NCBI GenBank assembly: GCA_018623995.1 | Contig: JAAZUV010000051.1 | Coordinates: 1 to 8,515, forward strand | Length of the DNA: 8,515 nt | From: Methanobacteriota archaeon | Lineage (GTDB): Archaea > Thermoplasmatota > Poseidoniia > Poseidoniales > Poseidoniaceae | Direction of reading: 5' to 3' | In this document: one piece after another, positions 1 to 6,398 of the stretch | How the letters are laid out: every line of letters begins with the position of its first letter | Numbering within the stretch: position 1 is the first letter of the stretch | The notes under the pieces: generated by a model | What the model was told of the DNA's origin: nothing | The model's database searches: none | The model's input: only the letters and a program-made list of their open reading frames with translations | Translations under genes and position numbers: made by a program

Positions 1-138
1 AATCACATCAATGGACGACCAGAGAATTTGATTGAGGAAGACAAAACCGACGATTGATGCAAGGAAAATGAGTTTCTCAAGGATCAATGGATAAGCAGAC
101 CCCTTGGATTCATTTCTGCGCAGGAGTGTCTCAGACAT
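1..138 (-). CDS. N-terminal part of a membrane protein (runs off the left edge)
   Basis: This is the third gene of the minus-strand operon, and only its first 46 codons are inside the window, with no stop. I read it by translating the minus strand from the ATG at 138-136. It starts MSETLLRRNESKGSAYPL and then enters a strongly hydrophobic stretch (about residues 22-40, including FLASIVGFVFLNQILW) that reads as one membrane helix. The charged N-terminus with two arginines would favour a cytoplasmic N-terminus. The start is well supported: the Shine-Dalgarno GAGGTGAG lies 4 nt upstream and overlaps the stop of the preceding coiled-coil gene, with 9 nt between the two genes. Such coupling suggests the product works with the two Roadblock-type proteins, perhaps as their membrane partner, but that is inference. 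The family cannot be named from 46 residues. Confidence 0.75.
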   Translation of the reverse strand, partial: MSETLLRRNESKGSAYPLILEKLIFLASIVGFVFLNQILWSSIDVI

Positions 139-141
139 CCT

Positions 142-149
142 CTCACCTC
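142..149 (-). promoter_or_regulatory. Ribosome binding site of the left-edge membrane protein gene
   Basis: The minus strand reads GAGGTGAG, a strong match to the archaeal 16S rRNA tail complement, ending a few nucleotides before the ATG at 138. It overlaps the TGA stop (150-148) of the upstream coiled-coil gene, so translation of the two genes is likely coupled. It decides the start of the partial gene. Confidence 0.8.
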
Positions 150-3100
150 AGAAGTCCAATTCAGAGAGCTGGTCATGAAGTGCGTCCAAACGAGGATCGT
201 TCTTCGGCTCCTCTACCTTTGGAGTACGAAGTTGTCGCTCCGCATCAAGGCGGGCGAGTTCTGCTTCGAGATCGGCTCGGTCTTCCTGAATTGGGATACT
301 ACGTGTTTCCTCAACGTCTTCGGCCGTAATTTCGGATTCAACAGGCGCTGGCATTTCTTCCCATTCATCGGATAGCTCGACGACTGGTTCTGCATCCAAC
401 GATACGCTCTCTTCGACGACAAGCGTTGGCTGAATGTTTTCCATCATATCATCCATCACCGGTGTTCGCTGGCCAACTGGGATGGCTGTGCGCTCAAATG
501 GAAGGAATCCATCCCTTTGGAAATCCCACATAGCACCACGCGGAACGCCTTTTGTCAATCCTGACGCATCGATTTGTGTCAACAATTCCTCGAGTACTTG
601 GGCCGTTTGTTCAAGGGCAATGGCTTCACCAGCGTCACGCTGATCAGCTTCGAGATAGATATCATCGAGAGCAACTCGAATCAAACGTCGAGTTTCAACA
701 GCAACACTTGGTAAAGCTTCAGGACGCATACAGTTCATGCGCAGTGCTTCGATTTCTTCTGGCGGTGCACCAAGATTTCCAAGTTGATCAAGGACATTAC
801 GCATTCGTCGAAGCATGGTGATGGAGCGATCGTAATCTTCCAAGATGCCTTCGAGGTCAAGGATCAAGTGGCCTACAGTTTCACCAAGTTGATTCTCCAA
901 TCGCTGTTGAACCGACCATCGAGCGAGACCACGTACTGCTCCAGCAGTTTGAGGAACTTGTCGTTCGAGAAGTGTCATGACTTCGCTACTCAAGAGATGT
1001 CGAGGTGTCGCTGCAATGTGGTCAACCGTTGATTGCACAACTTGAAGCGCACGTTCAACGGCTCGGTCGAGAAGCACAACGGAGTAGCCCAAGGTACGTG
1101 CGTGCTCGAGCCGCTCGAGTACAGGACCAAGTCCACGGAATGTAGCGTCATCATTGAGCAGAGCCTGTGCAAGCGGTTCTTCGTTGAGCCGTGCACGTAG
1201 TCGCTCCGCCTCAGCAATATCAGCAACGGCTTCTTCATGAGCGTCTGTTAATGCTTCAGCACGTGCAATCAAACCAGAGAGCTCAGTCTCTGCATTTCCT
1301 CGGCGAGCTCCTAGATTACCAAGTTCAGTAAGGAGTTCTTTTCGTTCTCCCATCAATTCCCGCATTTCCGAATGGAGTTGCATTCGACGTGCTTCATCCT
1401 CAGCAAGTCGTTGTCGCTCTTCTTCTGCCCTGCGGCGACTGGCGAGTGTTTCGGCTTCGATTTGATCCAAGCGTGCTTGGGCAGCCCGAATCTTTTCTTC
1501 AGAAGCGTTGCTCTTCGATTGAGCACTTGCTTGTCGATCTCTGAGAGTCGTGATTTGCTCCTCAAGGGAACGCAACCGACGCTCTTCAAGTTCGATTTGC
1601 TCACGAATAGAGGAGAGTTGTTCCGCATTGGATTGTAAATCTGCTCGAGTGGTCGCCTCTTTGTTGGAGAGCGTTTCAAGTTCATCACGCAATGCTGCGC
1701 TACTTTCCGTATCACCGAGTGCTTTTGCCAATTCAGCCGCTCGTTCACTGAGTTGATGCTCAAGTTCGCCAACTCTGCGGAGAAGGCGATCTGCACGTTC
1801 TTCTGCTTGTTCCATTCGAGTTCTCGATTCAGATACCGTGACCTGAACGCGATTCAATTCATCGTTCTTGGATTGAATAGCATCGCTTTGTTCGCCCGTT
1901 GATTGTTTGATGGCATCTAGGCGAACCAATGCTTCAGTACGTTCCTTCTCAGCATCTTGGAGTTGACTCGTCAGACTTGCATTGGTTCGCATGAGCGTGT
2001 CTGCTCGTCGTTCGGATTCTTCGAGTCGTCGGCGCAAACCAGCATCGACACCTGCAAGCGGTGCCGCAGTTGGCAGTGCTTGTGCAGCCTCTTGTCCACC
2101 AACGTGGATGCTTAATTTCGATCGAATGATTCGTACATCGTCGAGACCAATTTCAAAGCCATACATGCTCATCAATCGATGCATCATGGATTCGCGGCGC
2201 TTTTCTGAACGGGTTCGAACCGTTGAAAGAGACTCAACAAACTGCTTGAGCGTAAATTCAGAAACATCGCCTGTTGACGATGAAACCATCGTACCTGATG
2301 CGAGCCGATGCAGCTTGAGGACACGCTTGCTTTCTGTAAGTCCCTGCATAGCCTCTTCAAACGACTGACCGTTCGCAGCCATAGCAACTGGAAGCCCATT
2401 GTTGAGAGCGAGTGATACCGCCTTGTCGCTCGCTCCTGCTTTGAGATGCCCTGTTACCCGCTCTTCAAGCGCAGCAGAAAGCATGGACATGACCGCATCT
2501 GCACCACCCTTGCCTTCGCGTAGCACAAACCCATCAGGAAGTGTAGCAGAGCCTTCCGCATAGGTTCCAATCTCACCATCCAGTTTGGCTGCAACATCCG
2601 TCAACAATCGTGCGTGGTTGGCATCGAGTTCGGTCCAGATGGCCAATACGATGGTGGAACTGGATGCAATGAGCAGTGAGGCATCACCCATGGAGAGGGA
2701 TGCATATCCATTGACATCTCCACCAAGCTTTGCTTGTTGAGCATTCATGGAATCGGAGAGTGTAGCAACGGTTGCGGAAAGCTCCTCAGCAGTTCCTGGT
2801 AAATCGCCCATACTATCGATGAGAATTCCTTGATCCGCTGCAAGAGCACCTCGAACGTGCTCGTAATCGGAAAGTGCTTGAAGAACAGCAGAAATGTTTC
2901 GAGCGAACAATCGGTCTGTCAAAGAACTGCTCGCACCAAGGCCTTGCGTATCAGCTTGGAATTCAAAAGCCTCTGGAAGAAGAGCAGCAAGTTCTGCAAG
3001 TCCATGCAGCGAACAGGTTGATGCAACAAGCCGATGTTGATTCTTTTCAGCCTCTTCCAATGCATTTCGAGCATCAGCACCGCCGAGGAGTTTGGTAGCA

Positions 3101-3276
3101 CTCGAACCTTCGCAAATCCAACCAACAATACGTCCAGCCCGCACCAAGCGATGGCCGAATGGCGTCTTCCTACGACCCACCCAGGTCGTGATGAAGCCAT
3201 GTTCGAAGGGTTGGATGGCTCCTGCGGCTACATCCACTTCGTCATCAAATCGTTCAATATGTGGTAAATCAAACAT
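148..3276 (-). CDS. Large Roadblock/LC7-like and coiled-coil protein, candidate scaffold
   Basis: The product has about 1042 residues and belongs to no family I can name. Residues about 25-105 form a compact domain with LVRAGRIVGWICEG, resembling the small DUF2226/DUF4388-type domains. Residues about 121-237 look like a Roadblock/LC7 domain: a helix, then RGALAADQGILIDSMGDL, a helix with an LGG turn, three strands and DANHARLL before the last helix. A second copy of the first domain follows (about 275-335, LALNNGLPVAMAANGQ). Residues about 412-698 are a long charged coiled coil. Residues 701-905 are another helical region, then an acidic, probably disordered tail (about 939-1000) and a short final helix. 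There is no Walker A motif and no signal peptide, so it is cytoplasmic and not an SMC ATPase despite the coiled coil. I chose the ATG at 3276 because GGTGAT lies 3 nt upstream and its A overlaps the preceding stop as TGATG. ATGs at 3279 and 3306 are alternatives. Confidence 0.85.
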   Translation of the reverse strand: MFDLPHIERFDDEVDVAAGAIQPFEHGFITTWVGRRKTPFGHRLVRAGRIVGWICEGSSATKLLGGADARNALEEAEKNQHRLVASTCSLHGLAELAALLPEAFEFQADTQGLGASSSLTDRLFARNISAVLQALSDYEHVRGALAADQGILIDSMGDLPGTAEELSATVATLSDSMNAQQAKLGGDVNGYASLSMGDASLLIASSSTIVLAIWTELDANHARLLTDVAAKLDGEIGTYAEGSATLPDGFVLREGKGGADAVMSMLSAALEERVTGHLKAGASDKAVSLALNNGLPVAMAANGQSFEEAMQGLTESKRVLKLHRLASGTMVSSSTGDVSEFTLKQFVESLSTVRTRSEKRRESMMHRLMSMYGFEIGLDDVRIIRSKLSIHVGGQEAAQALPTAAPLAGVDAGLRRRLEESERRADTLMRTNASLTSQLQDAEKERTEALVRLDAIKQSTGEQSDAIQSKNDELNRVQVTVSESRTRMEQAEERADRLLRRVGELEHQLSERAAELAKALGDTESSAALRDELETLSNKEATTRADLQSNAEQLSSIREQIELEERRLRSLEEQITTLRDRQASAQSKSNASEEKIRAAQARLDQIEAETLASRRRAEEERQRLAEDEARRMQLHSEMRELMGERKELLTELGNLGARRGNAETELSGLIARAEALTDAHEEAVADIAEAERLRARLNEEPLAQALLNDDATFRGLGPVLERLEHARTLGYSVVLLDRAVERALQVVQSTVDHIAATPRHLLSSEVMTLLERQVPQTAGAVRGLARWSVQQRLENQLGETVGHLILDLEGILEDYDRSITMLRRMRNVLDQLGNLGAPPEEIEALRMNCMRPEALPSVAVETRRLIRVALDDIYLEADQRDAGEAIALEQTAQVLEELLTQIDASGLTKGVPRGAMWDFQRDGFLPFERTAIPVGQRTPVMDDMMENIQPTLVVEESVSLDAEPVVELSDEWEEMPAPVESEITAEDVEETRSIPIQEDRADLEAELARLDAERQLRTPKVEEPKNDPRLDALHDQLSELDF

Positions 3277-3617
3277 CATATCACCTTGGTTTGCTGTGTA
3301 TTCCATTCTCGTCGCAGGCGTTCAAGTTCGTACTTCCAAACGCCTTTCTTGCCGTCTTTTCCTGAGAGATAAACGAACAAATCACTATCGAAGTGGTCGA
3401 CAAGTGTCAGCCTCCGTCCTTCCATCCAAACTTCAAACAGTGGGCCGAGGTTGAGTTGTTCAGCGATTGAACAACAAGTTGCCCATTCACTGCGTTGTTC
3501 TTCAACAGATTCTGGCCACTTCTTCGTGGTTTGGAGCATGCTTCCAAATTGATCCATCAAACGAACATGACGTACGCCGTCGAGTTCGCAAAGTTGAGGA
3601 AACAACGTGTTTAACAT
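3276..3617 (-). CDS. Small stand-alone Roadblock/LC7-like protein
   Basis: This is the first gene of the minus-strand operon, with a product of 113 residues. The predicted order of elements fits the Roadblock/LC7 fold of MglB and dynein light chains: helix (MLNTLFPQL), strand (VRHVRLMD), strand (SMLQTT), helix (about 38-55), three strands (LFEVWMEGRRLTLVDH, DLFVYLSG) and a final helix (KKGVWKYELERLRREW). Family members often dimerise and bind small Ras/MglA-like GTPases; no such GTPase gene is visible here. The next gene carries a second Roadblock-like domain, so the two products could pair. The stop overlaps the next start. The start is uncertain: an ATG at 3650 would add 11 residues (MVRCCQRVWAS). 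I prefer 3617 because the domain begins there and the extension uses an AGG arginine codon, which looks uncommon nearby. Neither ATG has a clear Shine-Dalgarno. Fold assignment is by pattern only, without a profile search. Confidence 0.7.
   Translation of the reverse strand: MLNTLFPQLCELDGVRHVRLMDQFGSMLQTTKKWPESVEEQRSEWATCCSIAEQLNLGPLFEVWMEGRRLTLVDHFDSDLFVYLSGKDGKKGVWKYELERLRREWNTQQTKVI
3280..3285 (-). promoter_or_regulatory. Ribosome binding site deciding the start of the coiled-coil gene
   Basis: The minus strand reads GGTGAT followed by ATGATG. The spacing to the second ATG (3276) resembles that of the two other clear sites in this window, pyrI and the left-edge gene. The first ATG (3279) would have no spacer. 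The upstream ATG at 3306 has no comparable site. Confidence 0.6.
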
Positions 3618-3672
3618 GCTAGCCCAAACCCTTTGACAGCAACGTACCATTCAAGAACTTTGCCGAAACTCT

Positions 3673-3687
3673 TCCCCCGTAGGGGGA
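3673..3687. repeat. GC-rich inverted repeat (6-bp arms, 3-nt loop)
   Basis: TCCCCC, a GTA loop and GGGGGA form a perfect short hairpin upstream of the Roadblock operon, 23 bp beyond the ATG at 3650. No T-run follows it in either direction, so it does not look like a terminator. It could be a regulator binding site or a structure in the 5' leader of the minus-strand transcript. Confidence 0.5.
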
Positions 3688-3717
3688 TTTGGTGACGAAA
3701 TTCAAAATTCCAACTGC

Positions 3718-3730
3718 GAATTTTCAAAAT
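3718..3730 (-). repeat. 13-bp element, copy facing the Roadblock operon
   Basis: Read on the minus strand this is ATTTTGAAAATTC, identical to the plus-strand copy at 3818-3830. Its core ATTTTGAAAAT is an 11-bp palindrome around the central G. The copy ends 67 nt before the ATG at 3650. A looser relative (minus strand GGAATTTTGAATTTC) lies at 3697-3711. Confidence 0.5.
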
Positions 3731-3817
3731 GGTATGCGCGGAGATATCATCACTGCAGTTTTTCCGCGTTTAGAGTACGGCCGGTGGAATCAAAGTAGTA
3801 AGATTATTCCAATTGTA

Positions 3818-3830
3818 ATTTTGAAAATTC
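3818..3830 (+). repeat. 13-bp element, copy facing ncsA
   Basis: The sequence ATTTTGAAAATTC ends 67 nt before the ncsA ATG. It is the exact counterpart of the minus-strand copy at 3718-3730, and with one more flanking A its palindrome grows to AATTTTGAAAATT. It may be an operator or part of a core promoter; base composition alone could also favour such a match. Confidence 0.5.
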
Positions 3831-3862
3831 AATTGAAATTTTTTTTCATGGGGGGTCCAATC

Positions 3863-3890
3863 GGAGGCGTTTAATGCAGGTGTTGTGAGG
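3863..3890 (+). promoter_or_regulatory. Leader with four-codon upstream frame and ncsA ribosome binding site
   Basis: GGAGG (3863-3867) stands 6 nt before an ATG at 3874, which opens the frame ATG CAG GTG TTG TGA (MQVL, stop at 3886-3888). That frame is in phase with ncsA and ends 9 nt before its ATG. The stop lies inside GTGAGG (3885-3890), which is the ncsA ribosome binding site with 7-nt spacing. Ribosomes ending the mini-frame would therefore occupy the ncsA site, which could couple or restrain ncsA translation. That role is inference. Confidence 0.45.
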
Positions 3891-3897
3891 AATCAAC

Positions 3898-4893
3898 ATG
3901 GCCGAGTCATCCCAGAGTCCATTTCAAGCCCCGGCTTGTGATGTCTGTGGAAAGGATGCGGTGGTCGAACAAGCCTACTCGGGGCGCATATTGTGTGGTT
4001 ACCATCTCGAAAAATCGATTCGTAAGAAGGTGGCCAAGGAACTTCGCAAGCAACTGCATCTCGACAAATCAAAACCAACAACGGTCTTTGTTGCCATCTC
4101 TGGGGGAAAGGACTCGGCAGTCCTGCTAACATTGCTTGTCGAATTGATCGGTATGCGACGAGATGTTCGAATCGTTGCTGGTTGTGTCGATGAAGGCATT
4201 GATGGATACCGCCCACCTTCGATGCAGTGTGCGATCGATTTGTGCGAAACACTCGGCGTTGAATTCATCTCAACAAGCTACGAACAGCTCGACTTCCATC
4301 AGATGGATGAGGTTGTGAAACGCTTACCTGTTGTTTCTGAATCGAACGAAGGTGTCTCGATGATGCCTTGTTCCTACTGTGGCGTGTTCCGTCGACAAGG
4401 CATCAACGCATTGGCTCGACAGGTTGGAGCAGACGTTGTCGCTCTTGGCCACAACTTGGACGACATGGCCCAGACCGTTTTGATGAACATGACCAATGGA
4501 GACATCGATCGAACGTTGCGACTTGCTCCTCACACGGATGCTCCAGTTGATGGCTTACCGCCGAGAATCGTCCCATTACGCTGGATTCCTGAACAAGAGA
4601 TCCATTTACTTGCCATGCACAAACAATTGCCACTTCACCATGAGGAGTGTCCCTACGCACAAGGTGCACTACGCTGGCGTTATCGAGACATCGTTGCTCA
4701 ACTTGAGCAAGATGTACCTGGTACGAGGCATAGTTTGGTACGGATGTCGGACAACATCAAGCAAGTTGCTCGAGAAGGTACGCCTTCTATCCATTCGCAC
4801 CCAACAAAGTGTCAGCGTTGTGGATCACCAACATCTGGAGCCACATGCAAAGCATGCGATATGCGAGACCTTCTCGATGTTGACTTAGAGTAG
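3898..4893 (+). CDS. ncsA: NcsA/CTU1-type tRNA 2-thiolation protein (PP-loop ATPase)
   Basis: The 331-residue product belongs to the TtuA/CTU1/NcsA group, which adenylates a tRNA uridine and replaces its 2-oxygen with sulfur in the cytoplasm. In order: an N-terminal zinc site (C14-x2-C17 with C33-x2-H36), the PP-loop SGGKDS at 68-73 that binds ATP, the cysteine pair C158-S-Y-C161 and C251 expected to hold an iron-sulfur cluster, GHNLDDMAQT at 184-193, and a C-terminal zinc site (C305-x2-C308, C317-x2-C320). Every hallmark is intact and the length is normal for the family. The likely target is U34 of the anticodon, as for archaeal NcsA; U54 thiolation by TtuA is the alternative and is mainly a thermophile trait. 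The start has a good Shine-Dalgarno (GTGAGG, 7 nt). The gene stands alone on the plus strand, and its last 9 bp overlap the end of convergent pyrI. Confidence 0.93.
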   Translation: MAESSQSPFQAPACDVCGKDAVVEQAYSGRILCGYHLEKSIRKKVAKELRKQLHLDKSKPTTVFVAISGGKDSAVLLTLLVELIGMRRDVRIVAGCVDEGIDGYRPPSMQCAIDLCETLGVEFISTSYEQLDFHQMDEVVKRLPVVSESNEGVSMMPCSYCGVFRRQGINALARQVGADVVALGHNLDDMAQTVLMNMTNGDIDRTLRLAPHTDAPVDGLPPRIVPLRWIPEQEIHLLAMHKQLPLHHEECPYAQGALRWRYRDIVAQLEQDVPGTRHSLVRMSDNIKQVAREGTPSIHSHPTKCQRCGSPTSGATCKACDMRDLLDVDLE

Positions 4894-5361
4894 GTTGTGA
4901 ATCAATTCGTCCAAATCTTGTGGACGCTGGCAGTAATGACAGCGTAGCGTCAACGGGTCTGTCTTCGTCACCCTCAGTCGATGTGGTAGAGGTTCTCTTG
5001 GGTTCTGCGTAATGCAGTTTGAGAAGGTACATCGTACAACGTTACGCACTTCTTCACCAAGGTTCACATTCAACTTCTCTGCTACCGAATATGCACGGAT
5101 AATAGCGATGCTGGAGTCAGGAGCGACCAATGCCAAACGGTCGAGTTCAGATTGGGTTAACTCACGGTCCTCGACCTTGATGATGTCCTTCGATCCCATC
5201 TTCTTGGATGGAACATTCATCACTAGGGAAACAGGAACGGATGTATCGCCAGAGAGACTGAGCAATTCCAGAACTTTCAGAGCTTGTCCGGATGGAATGT
5301 GATCAATGACCGTTCCGTTCTTGATTGCAGTGACGCGTCGCATGTTGTGTTCATCAGCCAT
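4885..5361 (-). CDS. pyrI: Aspartate carbamoyltransferase regulatory chain
   Basis: The 158-residue PyrI binds nucleotide effectors and bridges PyrB trimers into the allosteric holoenzyme. The N-terminal effector domain is clear: VTAIKNGTVIDHIPSGQALK, close to the E. coli protein, with MGSKDIIKVED later. The C-terminal zinc domain has C111-x4-C116 and C141-x2-C144, the spacing of the four zinc ligands that hold the contact with PyrB. The length is normal, so allosteric control by nucleotides is expected. The start at 5361 shares its A with the pyrB stop (TGATG) and has a perfect AGGAGGTGAT 5 nt upstream; the ATG at codon 7 is less likely. The gene is second in the pyrBI pair. Its stop lies inside the last codons of convergent ncsA. 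Confidence 0.96.
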   Translation of the reverse strand: MADEHNMRRVTAIKNGTVIDHIPSGQALKVLELLSLSGDTSVPVSLVMNVPSKKMGSKDIIKVEDRELTQSELDRLALVAPDSSIAIIRAYSVAEKLNVNLGEEVRNVVRCTFSNCITQNPREPLPHRLRVTKTDPLTLRCHYCQRPQDLDELIHNLL

Positions 5362-6305
5362 CAGGCATCACCTCCTGCAATTTCAGCAGGGACTTCGATG
5401 TTCAGAAGTCGACATAGAAGAGCCATTCGAGCAACAACACCGTTGAAGGCTTGTTCAAAGTAGCGAGCGTGTCGAGTTGAATCGACGCTTGGATGGATTT
5501 CGTCGACACGTGGTAGTGGGTGAAGAATGACCATCTCTGACTTGGCATTGTCAAGGTCACGTGCATGCAACTTGTAGGCGCCTGCAACCTTAGCATATTC
5601 ATCCTCGTCAGCAAATCGTTCCTTTTGAATTCGGGTCATGTAGACCACGTCGGCTTGGTTGATGTTGCCAAGGAGGTCTTCGGTTTCTGTGACATCTGCA
5701 CCGTGTTCTCGAAGATCTTCAACGATCTCTGCTGGCATTCGCAGCAGTTCAGGTGATGCAAAAATCAGGCGGCAACCAAAGCGAACGAGCGCATGGGAAA
5801 GGCTGTGGACGGTACGACCGTATCGAAGATCTCCTGCAAGAATGACGGTCAATCCTTCAAGCGTTCCATGGGACTGCTGAATGGTGAACAAATCGAGCAT
5901 GGTTTGTGTTGGGTGATGTCCCGCACCGTCCCCACCGTTGAGAATAGGAACTCGTGCAGCATCTTGTGCATACCGAGCAGCGCCTTGTCGAGGATGGCGC
6001 ATGGCGATAATGTCTGTGTACCCATCGACCATCTGAATCGTGTCAAACAGTGTTTCCCCTTTCACAACAGAGGACGTTTTGACATCGCCTAGGTTGACGA
6101 CATCGCCACCGAGTCGCTTCATGGCTGTCTCGAAGGACATCCGAGTACGCGTGCTTGGCTCAAAGAACAGGTTGCCGAGAATCTTCCCTTGCAACAATGG
6201 GAGGTAGGTCTCACCACGTGCAACAGGCAAAAGTCGCTCAGCATCGGCAAGAATGCTGTGTATGTCGTCGTTGGTCAAATCGTCCATCGTGATGAGTCCT
6301 TTCAT
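5361..6305 (-). CDS. pyrB: Aspartate carbamoyltransferase catalytic chain
   Basis: The 314-residue PyrB joins carbamoyl phosphate and aspartate to give carbamoyl aspartate, the committed step of de novo pyrimidine synthesis, in the cytoplasm. Active-site motifs are all present: FEPSTRTR at 48-55 (carbamoyl phosphate loop), SSVVKGET at 78-85 (the mobile loop that reaches into the neighbouring subunit), GDGAGHHPTQTMLDL at 125-139, GDLRYGRTVHSL at 158-169, TRIQKERF at 224-231 (aspartate-binding Arg and Gln) and HPLPRVDEI at 262-270. The length is typical. The start MKGLITMDDL matches archaeal PyrB N-termini, and GGGG lies about 7 nt upstream; the ATG at codon 7 would cut the first strand. It is first in pyrBI and divergent from the membrane protein gene, with only about 60-95 bp between the starts to hold both promoters, where I see no clear TATA box. 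Confidence 0.97.
   Translation of the reverse strand: MKGLITMDDLTNDDIHSILADAERLLPVARGETYLPLLQGKILGNLFFEPSTRTRMSFETAMKRLGGDVVNLGDVKTSSVVKGETLFDTIQMVDGYTDIIAMRHPRQGAARYAQDAARVPILNGGDGAGHHPTQTMLDLFTIQQSHGTLEGLTVILAGDLRYGRTVHSLSHALVRFGCRLIFASPELLRMPAEIVEDLREHGADVTETEDLLGNINQADVVYMTRIQKERFADEDEYAKVAGAYKLHARDLDNAKSEMVILHPLPRVDEIHPSVDSTRHARYFEQAFNGVVARMALLCRLLNIEVPAEIAGGDA
5367..5376 (-). promoter_or_regulatory. Full-length ribosome binding site of pyrI inside pyrB
   Basis: The minus strand reads AGGAGGTGAT, the exact complement of the conserved 16S rRNA tail ATCACCTCCT, ending 5 nt before the pyrI ATG. It lies in the last codons of pyrB, where it encodes AGGD just before the final Ala and stop. 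It fixes the pyrI start and should give efficient reinitiation, helping match PyrI to PyrB levels. Confidence 0.85.
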
Positions 6306-6398
6306 AGGATGTCCCCTTCTTCACCAACCATCCAAGCACACCCTTGAACATTGTTGCCAAACAGTATGCAAAGAGTCGGTGGTTTCTTCATCAAAACC

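Larger units (their letters stand above)
3651..3897. promoter_or_regulatory. Divergent intergenic region between the Roadblock operon and ncsA
   Basis: These 247 bp hold no convincing gene and should contain the promoters of both divergent transcripts. The centre is AT-rich with several TTTTGAA-type stretches, an eight-T run (3839-3846) preceded by GAAA, and a six-G run (3850-3855). The GAAA plus T-run could be a weak BRE/TATA element for ncsA, but I see no consensus TATA box and place no transcription start. A GC-rich hairpin, a dispersed 13-bp inverted element and a four-codon leader frame are listed separately. Confidence 0.5.

Noticed and set aside
87..329. Plus-strand open frame of 80 codons at the left edge
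   Set aside because: It is antisense to the end of the coiled-coil gene and to the start of the coupled membrane protein gene, both of which have better support.
1353..1796. Open frame of 147 codons on the minus strand within the coiled-coil gene in another phase
   Set aside because: It is a shifted frame of repetitive coiled-coil codons. Its composition is basic and irregular and it has no start signal.
412..2100. SMC or Rad50-like ATPase suggested by the long coiled coil in the large minus-strand protein
   Set aside because: No Walker A, signature or Walker B motif is present at either end. The N-terminal part reads as Roadblock-like and small repeated domains instead, so a chromosome-segregation ATPase label would be misleading.
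3673..3687. Intrinsic terminator
   Set aside because: The hairpin is upstream of both divergent genes and no T-run follows it on either strand.
3689..3874. Possible 61-codon gene in the intergenic region, opening with TTG and ending as TAATG on the mini-frame start
   Set aside because: It has a weak start, AT-rich content and composition unlike the neighbours. The overlap with the next ATG is probably accidental, although the intergenic conservation check would also test it.
4496..4888. Open frame of 130 codons on the plus strand overlapping ncsA
   Set aside because: It lies entirely inside ncsA, whose motifs are intact. The alternative translation shows no family pattern.
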